Translations under genes and position numbers: made by a program | Part shown: positions 7,352 to 17,253 of the stretch, in pieces | Position numbering within the stretch: the stretch's first letter is position 1 | Layout: each line of letters begins with the position of its first letter | Source of the DNA: CAIKLP01 sp965279595 | GTDB lineage: Bacteria; Bacteroidota; Bacteroidia; Sphingobacteriales; Sphingobacteriaceae | DNA: 64,000 nt | Assembly (NCBI GenBank): GCA_965279595.1 | Contig: OZ257246.1 | Span: forward strand, 2,728,001 to 2,792,000 | Direction of reading: 5' to 3' | Notes under the pieces: model-generated | Seen by the model: only the letters and a program-made list of their open reading frames with translations | Database searches by the model: none | Told to the model about the DNA's origin: nothing

Positions 7352-9937
7352 TTGAATAAGATTTCCCATATACGTCGCAGATTCACGCTTATTGTTTTAT
7401 TAATTGCTTTACATATTACTGCATTTGCTCAGTTGAAAATCAGATCTGAGAAAAACATGGGTAAATTGGTGAGGGAAGTTTTAGTCGGACAAGGGATTAC
7501 AGTTAGAAATGTAATATTTAGAGGAGATACAAGCGCCGTTGCCGTATTTGATGGCACTGGTACCAATTTAGGATTGGACAGTGGAATATTAATTTCAACA
7601 GGAAAGGCAGTAGATGCAATTGGTCCAAATAATACTCAAGTCAGTAGTTCCAATAATAAAGCTGGAGACGCAGATTTAAATATTATCGCTGATGGCTTCA
7701 CTGTAGATGCAGCTTCCATTCAATTTGATTTTACTCCAGTTACTTCTTCAATTAAATTGCGTTTTGTTTTTGCATCTGAAGAATACCCAGAGTTTGTAGG
7801 TCAAATTTATAATGATGTATTTGGTTTTTTTGTTAGTGGGCCTGGGATTGTTGGAAAGAAAAACATCGCTATCATACCAGGCAGTTTAAACATGCCAATT
7901 GCCATTAGCACAATCAATGCAGTCACAAATTCAAATTTATATGTTGATAATACCAATGGAACCGGCGTTCAATATGATGCATTTACAAGTGTCATTGAAC
8001 TTGTATTAGCTGATCTTATACCTTGTGAAACATATACCATCAAATTAGCAATCGCTGATGTTATTGATAGAGCATATGATTCAGGGATTTTCCTTGAAGC
8101 CCAAAGTTTTGAAAGTGAAAAAGTAGATAATATCAATGTGGAAATCATGCACCCAACAGGTGCTACTGTTAATGAAAAATGTGATAGTGTAGTTGTTCGT
8201 TTTACAAGGACAAGCTCTGATTTAACAGCAGCTTTGTTTGGCTCATATGTGACCACAGGTGCTGCAACCAGAGGAGTAGATTATCCAATTTTAAATAATG
8301 CGATCAACATCCCTGCAGGTGCTGCATTTTCTGAATTTTTCTTCTACCCTATGGATGATAATATTGTTGAGATTCCAGAGAAATTTAAAATTGAAGTAAC
8401 AAGTAATGGTTCTTGTTATATCTCCGCAGACTCTATTAATATTAAAGATTTTGATACCCTAAAAATAACTGGATTTCAAAAATTAAAATGTAAAGGTGAC
8501 ACACTATATTATACAGTTAAAACTAGTGGAGGCTCAGCTCATGTTGCTTATTCATGGACTGACAGTTTAGCAATTGATACCATAAGTTTTATTAAAATAT
8601 TGATGGTCTCCCCAGATAGCTTAACGATGTATGTAGTTACCGCATTTGATTCATGTACTAATACATTAGTAAAAGATACACTTTATCTTGCTCCTATTAT
8701 TCCAACTGTATTACATACTACAGCTGATACTGTAGTTTGTGCCGGTACTATTTTTAATTTATATGCTAGCATTACACCTTCCATTCCAAACCCAAGGTAT
8801 GCATGGACTGCAACAGACTTATCTTTACAAACTGCTGGTATTATTGATAGTCTAAGCAGTAAGCCATTAGTAAAATATACTGTCCCGAATGGTGTTTATG
8901 AAATTAATGTTACAGTTTCGCTTTTAAATGAAGAAGCTTGTGCAGAACCTGTTACATTTAAAGTAAGAATAATTCCTAAAGGAATTTATGGAAAAAAACC
9001 AGCATATATTTGTTTAAATGATACTGCACAATTATTAGCATATGGCGGAATTCATTATAAATGGACACCTTCAACTGGTTTGAGTAATGATACCATTTAC
9101 AATCCAAAAGCTTGGTTAACTAATACTTATTCAGTTGAAATTGAAGATAGCATTCACTGCAAAGTTACCTACAGTATCAATGTGAAAGTAGATACTTTAC
9201 CAATTGCTTATGCGGGTACTGATAAAATTATTTGCAAAAGAAGTGAAGTTACTTTAAATGCATCCGGATCTGATTATGATACCTATGAATGGTCGCCTAG
9301 ACAAAGTTTAGATAATTATAAAAGTAAAACGCCAAAGGCTACACCTATTGCAACAACGACATATTATTTGAAGGCTTTCAACAATGCTTGCTTTACATAT
9401 GATACTGTATTAGTTTCCGTAGTTGATTCACCCACTGTTGATTTCACAATGGGTATTGATAGTTGTTTGAGAATTGTTGCCTTTAAAAACAATTCAATTG
9501 GAACAGATTCTATGTTTTGGGATTTTGGTGATGGAACTACTTCTTTAGAAAGAAGTCCTATTCATGAATATCAAACTACAGGAAATTATACCATCAAATT
9601 AATTGCCAATAGAAATACAGAATGTTTAGATTCTATGAGTTCATCAATTGTGTTAAATGATGTAGACATTAATCAAAGAGTTGTACCAAATGTTATTACT
9701 CCAAATGGTGACGGCTACAATGATAAGTTTGTAGTTACAGGTGGAAATGTGGAATGCGCCATTGAAAAAATTTATATTTATAATCGTTGGGGAAGATTAC
9801 TTTTCAAAACTGAAAACAAAAATGAACTTCAGTGGGATGGAAAAGTAAATGGAGTAGTATTACCAGAAGGAACTTATTTTTATTTAATTGAAGGAAAAGG
9901 ATTCAAAGACACTGGAACAATTTCATTGGTATTATAA
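7352..9937 (+). CDS. choice-of-anchor-L protein with PKD and T9SS type B domains
   Basis: 861 residues, exported. An N-terminal signal peptide ends near ALHITAFAQ. Residues ~65-210 form the choice-of-anchor-L domain (GLDSGILISTGKAVDAIGPN, then RFVFASEEYPEFVG and NDVFGFFVSGPG). A Calx-beta-like stretch (~270-360), Ig-like repeats with WTPSTGLSNDTIYNPKA, and a PKD domain with MFWDFGDGTTS near 730 follow. The type B sorting domain starts near 776 (VPNVITPNGDGYND, IYNRWGRLLF). The start codon is TTG: no in-frame ATG occurs before codon 39, which would delete the signal peptide. Function is unknown; surface adhesion is an inference. A close paralog follows 42 bases downstream. Confidence 0.9.
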   Translation: MNKISHIRRRFTLIVLLIALHITAFAQLKIRSEKNMGKLVREVLVGQGITVRNVIFRGDTSAVAVFDGTGTNLGLDSGILISTGKAVDAIGPNNTQVSSSNNKAGDADLNIIADGFTVDAASIQFDFTPVTSSIKLRFVFASEEYPEFVGQIYNDVFGFFVSGPGIVGKKNIAIIPGSLNMPIAISTINAVTNSNLYVDNTNGTGVQYDAFTSVIELVLADLIPCETYTIKLAIADVIDRAYDSGIFLEAQSFESEKVDNINVEIMHPTGATVNEKCDSVVVRFTRTSSDLTAALFGSYVTTGAATRGVDYPILNNAINIPAGAAFSEFFFYPMDDNIVEIPEKFKIEVTSNGSCYISADSINIKDFDTLKITGFQKLKCKGDTLYYTVKTSGGSAHVAYSWTDSLAIDTISFIKILMVSPDSLTMYVVTAFDSCTNTLVKDTLYLAPIIPTVLHTTADTVVCAGTIFNLYASITPSIPNPRYAWTATDLSLQTAGIIDSLSSKPLVKYTVPNGVYEINVTVSLLNEEACAEPVTFKVRIIPKGIYGKKPAYICLNDTAQLLAYGGIHYKWTPSTGLSNDTIYNPKAWLTNTYSVEIEDSIHCKVTYSINVKVDTLPIAYAGTDKIICKRSEVTLNASGSDYDTYEWSPRQSLDNYKSKTPKATPIATTTYYLKAFNNACFTYDTVLVSVVDSPTVDFTMGIDSCLRIVAFKNNSIGTDSMFWDFGDGTTSLERSPIHEYQTTGNYTIKLIANRNTECLDSMSSSIVLNDVDINQRVVPNVITPNGDGYNDKFVVTGGNVECAIEKIYIYNRWGRLLFKTENKNELQWDGKVNGVVLPEGTYFYLIEGKGFKDTGTISLVL

Positions 9938-9979
9938 TACGCTTGGAATAGTTTTTGCTCTATTATCTTAAATTGAATA

Positions 9980-12544
9980 GTGGTATTTAAAAAGTTTCTA
10001 TATATAATCATATGGATTGTTTTTTGTTTTGGTTTTTCAACCAAAGCACAAATCATTATTAAAAAGGACACATTCACTACTGCCCTTGTAAAAAATACTT
10101 TAATTGGAAATGGAATTGCAATTAGTAGTTTAAGTATTACTGGTAATTTAAACAGCATTGGATATTTTGATGCCAGCAATACAAATCTTGGTATTGATAA
10201 AGGTATCATCATTTCAACAGGTGATATTTTGAATGCTTTAGGACCCAACGACAATACCCGAGCTGGTAATTCAAATAATTTAGGTGGATTTCCAATACTG
10301 AAAAGCCTATCCAATGATACACTATATGATGCGTCTGCAATCACGATAAGATTTTTTCCTGCTTCAGATACTACCACTTTTCGGTTTGTGTTTGCCTCTG
10401 AAGAATATCCAGAATCTGTGGGTAGTAAATTCAATGATGTGTTCGGTTTTTTTGTAAGTGGACAAGGATATATTGGTTATGAAAACATTGCAGTTATTCC
10501 TGGAACCGTTACTCCTATTAGTATCAATTCAGTTAATCAAATTGTAAATTCAAATTATTATAGAACTAATACGGGTAATGATTTTCAATTTGATGGATAT
10601 ACTGTTCCCATTGAAATTAAAATCAAAACAATTCCATGTAATGCCTATACTTTAATTATGGCAATTAGTGATGTGAAAGATTTTCTTTTTGATTCAGGAA
10701 TATTTTTAGAAGAAAATAGTTTAAAAAGTCAGATGGATGGATCGGCTTATTTAAAATTAAGTAATTATGATCCAAACAAAACCATTGCCATAGAAGGTTG
10801 TGATTCTGCAGTATTAACTATTGATCGTTCTGGAAATATTGACCAACCAGCTGACTTCGAAATTACTTACGAAGGTAACGCAGAAAATGGGATTGATTTT
10901 ATTGCTCCAACCACCATTCATTTCAATGCTTTCGAAAAATTAAAAAAAGTGACCATCCAAATATTAGAAGATGGAGTAAAAGATAGCATTGAATATTTTT
11001 ACGCCAAAACAATTTTTTCCAATATATGCAATAAAGCTCTTTTAGTTGATTCTATTTATATTAGTGATTACAAACCAGTTGTAATGAAGAAAATTAGTTA
11101 CTTCGAATGTGATGGCGATAGCAGTAAAAGAATTATACAGATGGAAGGAGGCTCAGGTAATACAGTATTTACATGGGTTTTAGAAACAGGTGATACGGTT
11201 GGCTCTAGATCAATTTCTGAATGGCTTCGATTAGATACACCTACTCGAGTTTTTATTAGTTGCTTAGATTTGTGCAATAACAATTTAGTGATTGATACTT
11301 TCTTATTAAATCCATCTAAACCAGGTGTATTGATTGGCAATATCATTAAAGACACCGTTGATTTATGTTTTATGGATAAAGTTCAATTTCAAATTACGAG
11401 TAATATTCCAAATGCCAAATACAAATGGTCACCTAAAGCTTATTTTGACAACGACTCTATTGAAAATCCAATTTTCACTGCTTATAGCAAATTTGATATT
11501 GCAATAAACTGTCGACTATTAAATGAAGATTATTGTGTAAACAATTATACTGTATTGATGCGGGTTAATAACATGTTTGTAACAGAAGATGAAAATACCA
11601 TTTGTATAGGAGACTCAGTATCATTTAAAGCTACAGGAGGTTCAACATATGAATGGTTTCCTAAAACTAATATTACTAACCCATTTAGTGCAACTCCAAC
11701 TTTTTATCCAGACACAACTAAAAAATATTTTGTTGAAATAACTGATGAAAATGGCTGTTCAAGCATTGATTCAATTAAAATAATTGTTAATCATCCACCT
11801 GAATTTATTCATGATACAACTACATATTATACTTGTGCAGAAGATAGAACTACTATTCAAATAGAAAGCAACTGTAATAATTGTACTGGTTATATATGGA
11901 GTCCTGCCAATAGTATAAATAACCCTTTTGATGCTAAACCTTTAGCCACTCCTTATGAAACCACAACATATTATGTCAAGATGTTTAATGGTACTTGCTT
12001 TGATTTCGATTCAGTACAAGTAAAAGTTATTCCAAATGGTAATGCTAACATAAATATTTTAGTTGATAGTTGTAGTAAAACTATTTTTCTTGAAAATAAT
12101 TCAACTGGAATATATAAAGACAGTATTAATTTTGGTGATGATTTTATATTTAAAGAATTTCAATCGACTCATCAATATCAAGGTAACGGTCCATTTCAAC
12201 TAACTTATAAAGTAAACCCCAACACTCCTTGTGAATCTATTAAAACAGCTACCATACAATTTAATGATATTGATATCAATGAAAGATTTATACCAAATGT
12301 AATTTCACCTGATGGTGATGGAAAAAATGATTTATTCAAAATTGTTGGTGGTAATACTTTTTGTAATGTAAATGCTATTTATATTTATAATAGATGGGGA
12401 ACTCTATTATTTACTTCTGAAAATACTGATTTACATGAGTGGGATGCTAAAGTAAATGGAGAAACAGTTCCTGCTGGCACATATTTCTATGTAGTAAAAG
12501 GCAATGGATTCAATGAGAATGGCAGTTTAACAGTAATCTATTGA
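9980..12544 (+). CDS. choice-of-anchor-L protein with T9SS type B domain
   Basis: 854 residues, same architecture as its upstream neighbour: signal peptide to FGFSTKAQ, anchor-L domain (GIDKGIIISTGDILNALGPND, FVFASEEYPESVGSKFNDV), Calx-beta-like region, Ig-like repeats (EWFPKTNITNPFSATPTF) and the C-terminal sorting domain (FIPNVISPDGDGKND, IYNRWGTLLF). The PKD-like segment is degenerate: the WDFGDG core of the paralogs is replaced by INFGDDFIF. The start codon is GTG, the only one that keeps the signal peptide. The 42-base gap to the previous gene holds a weak TATCTTAA, so both independent transcription and an operon are possible. Confidence 0.9.
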   Translation: MVFKKFLYIIIWIVFCFGFSTKAQIIIKKDTFTTALVKNTLIGNGIAISSLSITGNLNSIGYFDASNTNLGIDKGIIISTGDILNALGPNDNTRAGNSNNLGGFPILKSLSNDTLYDASAITIRFFPASDTTTFRFVFASEEYPESVGSKFNDVFGFFVSGQGYIGYENIAVIPGTVTPISINSVNQIVNSNYYRTNTGNDFQFDGYTVPIEIKIKTIPCNAYTLIMAISDVKDFLFDSGIFLEENSLKSQMDGSAYLKLSNYDPNKTIAIEGCDSAVLTIDRSGNIDQPADFEITYEGNAENGIDFIAPTTIHFNAFEKLKKVTIQILEDGVKDSIEYFYAKTIFSNICNKALLVDSIYISDYKPVVMKKISYFECDGDSSKRIIQMEGGSGNTVFTWVLETGDTVGSRSISEWLRLDTPTRVFISCLDLCNNNLVIDTFLLNPSKPGVLIGNIIKDTVDLCFMDKVQFQITSNIPNAKYKWSPKAYFDNDSIENPIFTAYSKFDIAINCRLLNEDYCVNNYTVLMRVNNMFVTEDENTICIGDSVSFKATGGSTYEWFPKTNITNPFSATPTFYPDTTKKYFVEITDENGCSSIDSIKIIVNHPPEFIHDTTTYYTCAEDRTTIQIESNCNNCTGYIWSPANSINNPFDAKPLATPYETTTYYVKMFNGTCFDFDSVQVKVIPNGNANINILVDSCSKTIFLENNSTGIYKDSINFGDDFIFKEFQSTHQYQGNGPFQLTYKVNPNTPCESIKTATIQFNDIDINERFIPNVISPDGDGKNDLFKIVGGNTFCNVNAIYIYNRWGTLLFTSENTDLHEWDAKVNGETVPAGTYFYVVKGNGFNENGSLTVIY

Positions 12545-12608
12545 TTTCATAATTAAATTTCAACTCCCTTTATTTTTTTATACATTTATTGCAATAAATT
12601 TATTCAAC

Positions 12609-13067
12609 ATGAGTAATACTCAACTTCATTTATTAGTCAATCATTTTCCATTAATTGGAACCTGTATTGCAATTATCATTTTAATAATTGGAATGATTAG
12701 TCACCAAAAGCAAATTAAAATGATTGCATTAGGCCTATTTATTTTCAATGCTTTGATGTGTGTACCAAGTATGATTACTGGTGAAAAATCAGAACATGCT
12801 GTTGAAGAACAACCCGGTGTTGCTCGATTCATGATTGAAGAACATGAAGAAATTGCTGAACAATCAACTTGGGTAATGGATGGATTAGCTGTTTTAGCAT
12901 TAATCACCATTTTTCTATATTATAAAAACCACCCTGCCAGTAAATGGTTATTGCGTTTGTGTTTAATTCTATCTTTAATAAGTATTTACTTTGCAGTGCA
13001 GGTAGGTCATTCAGGCGGACAAATTCGCAGACCAGATTTACGCATTGATGAAACAAAAAGCGAATAA
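12609..13067 (+). CDS. small four-helix membrane protein, DUF2231-like
   Basis: 152 residues with about four hydrophobic segments (residues ~15-35, 37-55, 90-107 and 115-132). The N-terminus LHLLVNHFPLIGT and the C-terminal VGHSGGQIRRPD place conserved histidines near membrane edges, as in DUF2231-type predicted membrane proteins. Whether these bind haem or metal is unknown. EEHEEIAEQSTW lies in the central loop. It sits between an anchor-L gene and pepT with short gaps on the same strand; no functional link is evident. Confidence 0.6.
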   Translation: MSNTQLHLLVNHFPLIGTCIAIIILIIGMISHQKQIKMIALGLFIFNALMCVPSMITGEKSEHAVEEQPGVARFMIEEHEEIAEQSTWVMDGLAVLALITIFLYYKNHPASKWLLRLCLILSLISIYFAVQVGHSGGQIRRPDLRIDETKSE

Positions 13068-13087
13068 TTTTCCTAAAAAAAACAATC

Positions 13088-14335
13088 ATGTTTCCAATAA
13101 AAAAATACACAGTTAGTGAACGATTTTTAAACTATGTTCAGATTGACACTCAATCAGATCCAAGTTCTCCAACTTGTCCATCAACTGAAAAACAAAAAAA
13201 CTTAGGAAAAATATTAGTGCAAGAATTGCTTGCAATGGGAATTGCTGATGCTGAAATGGATGAGAATGGTTATGTTTATGGTACCCTTCCATCAAACTCA
13301 GAAAAAAAAGTTCCAACCATTTGTTTTTGCTCTCACATGGATACCTCTCCAGATTGTTCAGGTGAAAATGTAAAACCAATAATTCATCAAAACTATCAAG
13401 GTCAAAAAATACAATTACCCGCAGACTCCAATCAAATCATAGATCCCAACCAACACCCTGCATTATTAGATCAAATAGGAAGTGATATTATTACTGCCGA
13501 TGGAACTACACTATTAGGTGCAGATAATAAAGCTGGCGTTGCAGAAATAATGGATGCTATTTATCAATTAATCAATCAACCAGAAATTAAACATGGAGAT
13601 ATCAGTATTTTATTCACACCTGATGAAGAAATTGGAAGAGGCGTTGATAAAGTAAATTTAAAAAGGGTGAATGCAAAAGTTGCTTATACCATAGATGGTG
13701 AAACAGTTGCCCATATTGAAGATGAGACCTTTTCTGCTGATGCTGTAATCATTACGATACATGGAGTTGCATCTCATCCAGGATTTGCTAAAGGGAAAAT
13801 GGAAAATGCAGCAAAAATTGCTGGATTAATTTTAAGTAGAATTCCACAAGGTTCATTATCACCAGAAACTACTGAAGGAAGAGAAGGATTTATTCATCCA
13901 ACATCTATCAATGGTGGTATGGAAAAATGTGTTTTGCAATTTATCATTCGTGATTTTGAAACTTCAAAATTAGCCGAGTATGAAAATGATTTGAAAAAAA
14001 TCACTCAAGAAGTAATCAAAGATTTTCCTGGATCAACTTTTACTTTTGAGATAGTTGAGCAATACAGAAACATGAAAATGATTTTAGACCAACATCCTGA
14101 AATTGTTGCACATGCTGTGGAAGCCATTAAACGTGCAGGAATGAAGCCTGTAGCAGGCGGAATTAGAGGCGGCACTGATGGTTCTAGATTATCTTTTATG
14201 GGTTTGCCTTGCCCAAATATTTTTGCAGGTGAACATGCTTTTCATTCGAAACTAGAATGGGTTTCAATTCAAGATATGGAAAAAGCAGTACAAACAATTA
14301 TGCATCTATCTGCATTATGGGAAGAAAAAGCTTAA
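13088..14335 (+). CDS. pepT: peptidase T (tripeptide aminopeptidase)
   Basis: 415 residues, M20B metallopeptidase that removes the N-terminal residue from tripeptides in the cytoplasm. Two-zinc-site motifs: CFCSHMDTSPDCSG (His/Asp) near residue 78, LLGADNKAGVAEI (bridging Asp) near 140, FTPDEEIGRG (catalytic Glu pair) near 175, TIDGETV near 198 and AGEHAFHSKLEW (His) near 382. Length matches PepT. Its stop overlaps the convergent T9SS gene by four bases. Confidence 0.94.
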   Translation: MFPIKKYTVSERFLNYVQIDTQSDPSSPTCPSTEKQKNLGKILVQELLAMGIADAEMDENGYVYGTLPSNSEKKVPTICFCSHMDTSPDCSGENVKPIIHQNYQGQKIQLPADSNQIIDPNQHPALLDQIGSDIITADGTTLLGADNKAGVAEIMDAIYQLINQPEIKHGDISILFTPDEEIGRGVDKVNLKRVNAKVAYTIDGETVAHIEDETFSADAVIITIHGVASHPGFAKGKMENAAKIAGLILSRIPQGSLSPETTEGREGFIHPTSINGGMEKCVLQFIIRDFETSKLAEYENDLKKITQEVIKDFPGSTFTFEIVEQYRNMKMILDQHPEIVAHAVEAIKRAGMKPVAGGIRGGTDGSRLSFMGLPCPNIFAGEHAFHSKLEWVSIQDMEKAVQTIMHLSALWEEKA

Positions 14336-15897
14336 TTAATTATTAAAACTTTTTGTCGAGTCAATTGATTATTAATTTTTAACTGATAGGTGTAATTTCC
14401 AGGTTTCAATCCTAGTTTTTTTGGTTCAATTTTCTCAATGTATTTACCCAAAGTGTATTCCTTTTGGTCAAATAGTTTCGCAATACTTTTACCAGCCATA
14501 TCAAAAATTTCTACACTCACTTTAGAAGGTTCATGTATTTTAAATGAAATATAATTTTCTTCTGAGCTTGGGTTTGGGTAAAATGAATTTGCTTCAATTA
14601 AGTTTTGATTAATTCCAACTGTTTGACTAATAGAATCAACATTAATTAATGCAGTGTAAATTTTTAAGTCACTTCCAAAAAGTGCGGTCCAAATAGGTCT
14701 TACAATATTATTGTTTGCAGTTACATTGGTATAATCTCCGAAAAACACACCAGAATTTGGAATGAAAGAAAGTTCTGAAATTTTAAAATTAATGAATGAT
14801 TGACCACCATCCTTTGATTGTGCCATGTAAACATCTGTCCTATTATTCGCATAATTTCTTCTGTCGTAAAAAACAAAATATAAATTACCATTTGTTTGAT
14901 CAATAGTCATCCAAGTAAAAAACTGTTGCTTACCTGGCGCATCATTGTTTACTCTCATTGGTGCAGACCATGTATTTCCACCATCTTGTGATTTTGATAA
15001 CCATATATCTGTATCTGTTGAACCATTGCGTTGATCAGACCAATTCACATAAATAGTTCCATGATTGGGTCCATTACTTAAATCGCAAACAGTAATTGGC
15101 AAGCCATTGGCCCTATTGATTCCTGGAATACTATAATCCCAACCTGTTGGCATTGGATCAATTAAAATATCATTTGTTAACCAAGTATTTCCATCATCTA
15201 ATGAACGATCAAATCTTAATCCTGCAGGTCCTGCCCATGAAACATATAACTCTCCGTTTGGACCAATTGCAGGTGTAGCTCCTTCAACTGTATTGTCTTC
15301 ATCAATACAATCTCCTGCTATTTGATTGATTCTTTTTGCTGCTGTCCAAGTCATTCCTAAATCCGAAGATTTAGAAAATAAAATAACAGAACTGTCTGCG
15401 GGAAGAGTACTTCCATAGTCATCAAATTGAGTCCATGTAACATAAATTACATTCGTTTTTCTATTGATAGCTACCCAATGTTTATCTTGAGCCTTACTCC
15501 CATTCAATCCAGTAAATGTTCCATCTGTCCAATTTATTCCATTATCAAATGATTTTTGACAAACAATTCGATCAATCCATGAACCTAAATTTCCTGGATT
15601 AGATAAATGGAAAAAATAAAAATCACCAAGAGTATCCACAAACAATGCTGGGTCACCCCAAACACCATAGGTACTTGAAAGTGTTTGTTCCGTCCATGTT
15701 CTACCTGTATCACTTGAGTAATAAAGATTGTTGATATTACTTGCTGCAATAACTTTTGACGGATCTTTTGGATTTAATACAATTGAAGGTTCGTTAGGAG
15801 AATTACTTGTACTGATTAAAATATTTTTGTGTTGAGCAAAAGTTGATACAAAACAAAAAGAGAATATGATACTTAAAATAATGGAATACTTTTTCAT
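14332..15897 (-). CDS. Asp-box (BNR) beta-propeller protein with T9SS type A sorting domain
   Basis: About 521 residues: signal peptide ending FCFVSTFAQ, then a sialidase-like propeller with repeated Asp-box motifs (SSDTGRTWTEQ, SFDNGINWTDG, SSDLGMTWTAA, SQDGGNTWSAP, SKDGGQSF). The C-terminal ~80 residues (NSFYPNPSSEENYISF, MAGKSIAKLF, LKPGNYTYQL) are a type A T9SS sorting domain. Asp-box propellers occur in sialidases and in many non-enzymatic surface proteins; sialidase catalytic residues could not be verified, so no enzyme activity is claimed. The start at 15897 (MKKYSIIL) is chosen because the upstream extension precedes the signal peptide. It is last in a four-gene minus-strand cluster. 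Confidence 0.85.
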   Translation of the reverse strand: MKKYSIILSIIFSFCFVSTFAQHKNILISTSNSPNEPSIVLNPKDPSKVIAASNINNLYYSSDTGRTWTEQTLSSTYGVWGDPALFVDTLGDFYFFHLSNPGNLGSWIDRIVCQKSFDNGINWTDGTFTGLNGSKAQDKHWVAINRKTNVIYVTWTQFDDYGSTLPADSSVILFSKSSDLGMTWTAAKRINQIAGDCIDEDNTVEGATPAIGPNGELYVSWAGPAGLRFDRSLDDGNTWLTNDILIDPMPTGWDYSIPGINRANGLPITVCDLSNGPNHGTIYVNWSDQRNGSTDTDIWLSKSQDGGNTWSAPMRVNNDAPGKQQFFTWMTIDQTNGNLYFVFYDRRNYANNRTDVYMAQSKDGGQSFINFKISELSFIPNSGVFFGDYTNVTANNNIVRPIWTALFGSDLKIYTALINVDSISQTVGINQNLIEANSFYPNPSSEENYISFKIHEPSKVSVEIFDMAGKSIAKLFDQKEYTLGKYIEKIEPKKLGLKPGNYTYQLKINNQLTRQKVLIIN

Positions 15898-15925
15898 AAT
15901 TAAATTACTCTTTTTGTTTTTAAAA

Positions 15926-16816
15926 TTATAATGTAAATACCCTTGAAACATTGAATCCTAAACGAAATCCTTTGTTAAACCAATCATCAGAAGTATGCGC
16001 GATATATTGATTTTCAGTCATACCAAATGAATTGGTAAAGAACATTTGAAATACGTGTCCACCAGTTTCTACATCAATCCCAATTCCCATTGAATCATAA
16101 TATTTTGCTACAGTATATTTATTAAAGCGTGCCATGTATTCATAAGTTACCGCCATGCGCCTGGTTAATTTATAACGCCCATTGATACCACATGCATACA
16201 CATCATTTTTATCAGTTAACTTATCTACTTGATTAAAATGCACAAAGCTTGGAGTTAATTGCAAAGAAAGTTTTTCATTGAATTTTCTAGCAATCATAAT
16301 TTGGTATGCAAATGAATATCTTGAAGATGAATTTTTATATTTATCAATTCCATAAATCAAAGTTTGTGGACCTTGCAAATTGGTATAATAAGACCCGGCC
16401 AAAAGAGTCATACTTAAAGGCATTGAGCCACTTTTTGTTTGACGCAACAATCTATATTTTAAAAATCCATCTATTTGTTTTTCATAAGAAGTTCTTCCTA
16501 TACCAACTTGCAAACGACCATCGTAGCTATACTCCAATCCTAATCGAATACTTGCTCCACCATCTAAACCCCAAAAATCATAAGAGCCAGAATTGAATGG
16601 ACCAAAATGATGTTGAATTCTAAAATCTAAAGTTCTTTTTCCTCCAACTTCAATGGTATGTTGATTGATTACTCGAGTTGCTTTATAAGTTGCAGTTACC
16701 AATTCTTCTTTGGGAGTATTACTCATCCCTTCCAATAATAATAATTGATCTGGATCTTGTGCTTTCAAATTATTTGCAAACACCAATAACATGTAGATGA
16801 TTATATATTTTTTCAT
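15926..16816 (-). CDS. DUF5777 family beta-barrel protein
   Basis: 296 residues with an N-terminal signal peptide (cleavage after NNLKAQ) and alternating short strands consistent with an outer-membrane barrel. FRIQHHFGPFNSGSYDFWG and ASIRLGLEYSYDGRLQVGIG match DUF5777 proteins. The domain's function is unknown; in Bacteroidota it is often encoded near c-type cytochrome or YceI-like genes. Here two lipoproteins with haem-like CxnCH motifs are immediately upstream, which fits. It is 17 bases downstream of the 129-residue lipoprotein and 28 bases upstream of the Asp-box protein. Confidence 0.75.
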   Translation of the reverse strand: MKKYIIIYMLLVFANNLKAQDPDQLLLLEGMSNTPKEELVTATYKATRVINQHTIEVGGKRTLDFRIQHHFGPFNSGSYDFWGLDGGASIRLGLEYSYDGRLQVGIGRTSYEKQIDGFLKYRLLRQTKSGSMPLSMTLLAGSYYTNLQGPQTLIYGIDKYKNSSSRYSFAYQIMIARKFNEKLSLQLTPSFVHFNQVDKLTDKNDVYACGINGRYKLTRRMAVTYEYMARFNKYTVAKYYDSMGIGIDVETGGHVFQMFFTNSFGMTENQYIAHTSDDWFNKGFRLGFNVSRVFTL

Positions 16817-16833
16817 TTCTATTTTCTCTTGAA

Positions 16834-17223
16834 TTAATTATTAAGCATTCCTTGTGATACCCATAGTTGAATGGTTACACTTGAACAATCATCTATTTTT
16901 GTTGGACTATTCTTCGGCATTTGACTAGCATTGCCATCCCAAATAATTGAGCTCACTAAAGTATTATTAGCTGAATTTACTACTCCTGCATAATCTGATA
17001 AGTCCCAACCAGAAATAGCTCCTGCAGCATGGCATGAAGCACTTCCAGAATTACATGAGTTAGCTAGAATTGGTTGAACTTGAGTTGCAAAACTGATGGT
17101 ACCTGTTGTATCACAAACTTGATTTAATTCAGCTCCAGGATTAAGTTCAGCAAAATTATCATAATAGCAAGAAGCTAAAAATGTGGCTGAACATAATAAT
17201 AAAATGTAAAATGTTTTTTTCAT
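16834..17223 (-). CDS. lipoprotein with atypical c-type haem motif (CX6CH)
   Basis: 129 residues. The lipobox LLCSATFLASC places the lipidated Cys at position 19. ISFATQVQPILANSC begins a cytochrome-c-like segment whose Cys-His motif reads CNSGSASCH: six residues between cysteines instead of two. ASQMPKN downstream may supply the axial Met. The fold resembles the C-terminal cytochrome-like domains of planctomycete-type proteins, but haem binding is not proven. It is 64% as long as no other gene in the cluster and is clearly homologous to the next upstream gene, so a tandem duplication is likely. Confidence 0.65.
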   Translation of the reverse strand: MKKTFYILLLCSATFLASCYYDNFAELNPGAELNQVCDTTGTISFATQVQPILANSCNSGSASCHAAGAISGWDLSDYAGVVNSANNTLVSSIIWDGNASQMPKNSPTKIDDCSSVTIQLWVSQGMLNN

Positions 17224-17253
17224 TTTTTAAATTGTAAAATCTATAATTCTTAG

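Noticed and set aside
14332..15897. Functional sialidase
   Set aside because: Asp-box repeats alone do not show sialidase activity; the arginine triad and catalytic Tyr/Glu could not be placed.
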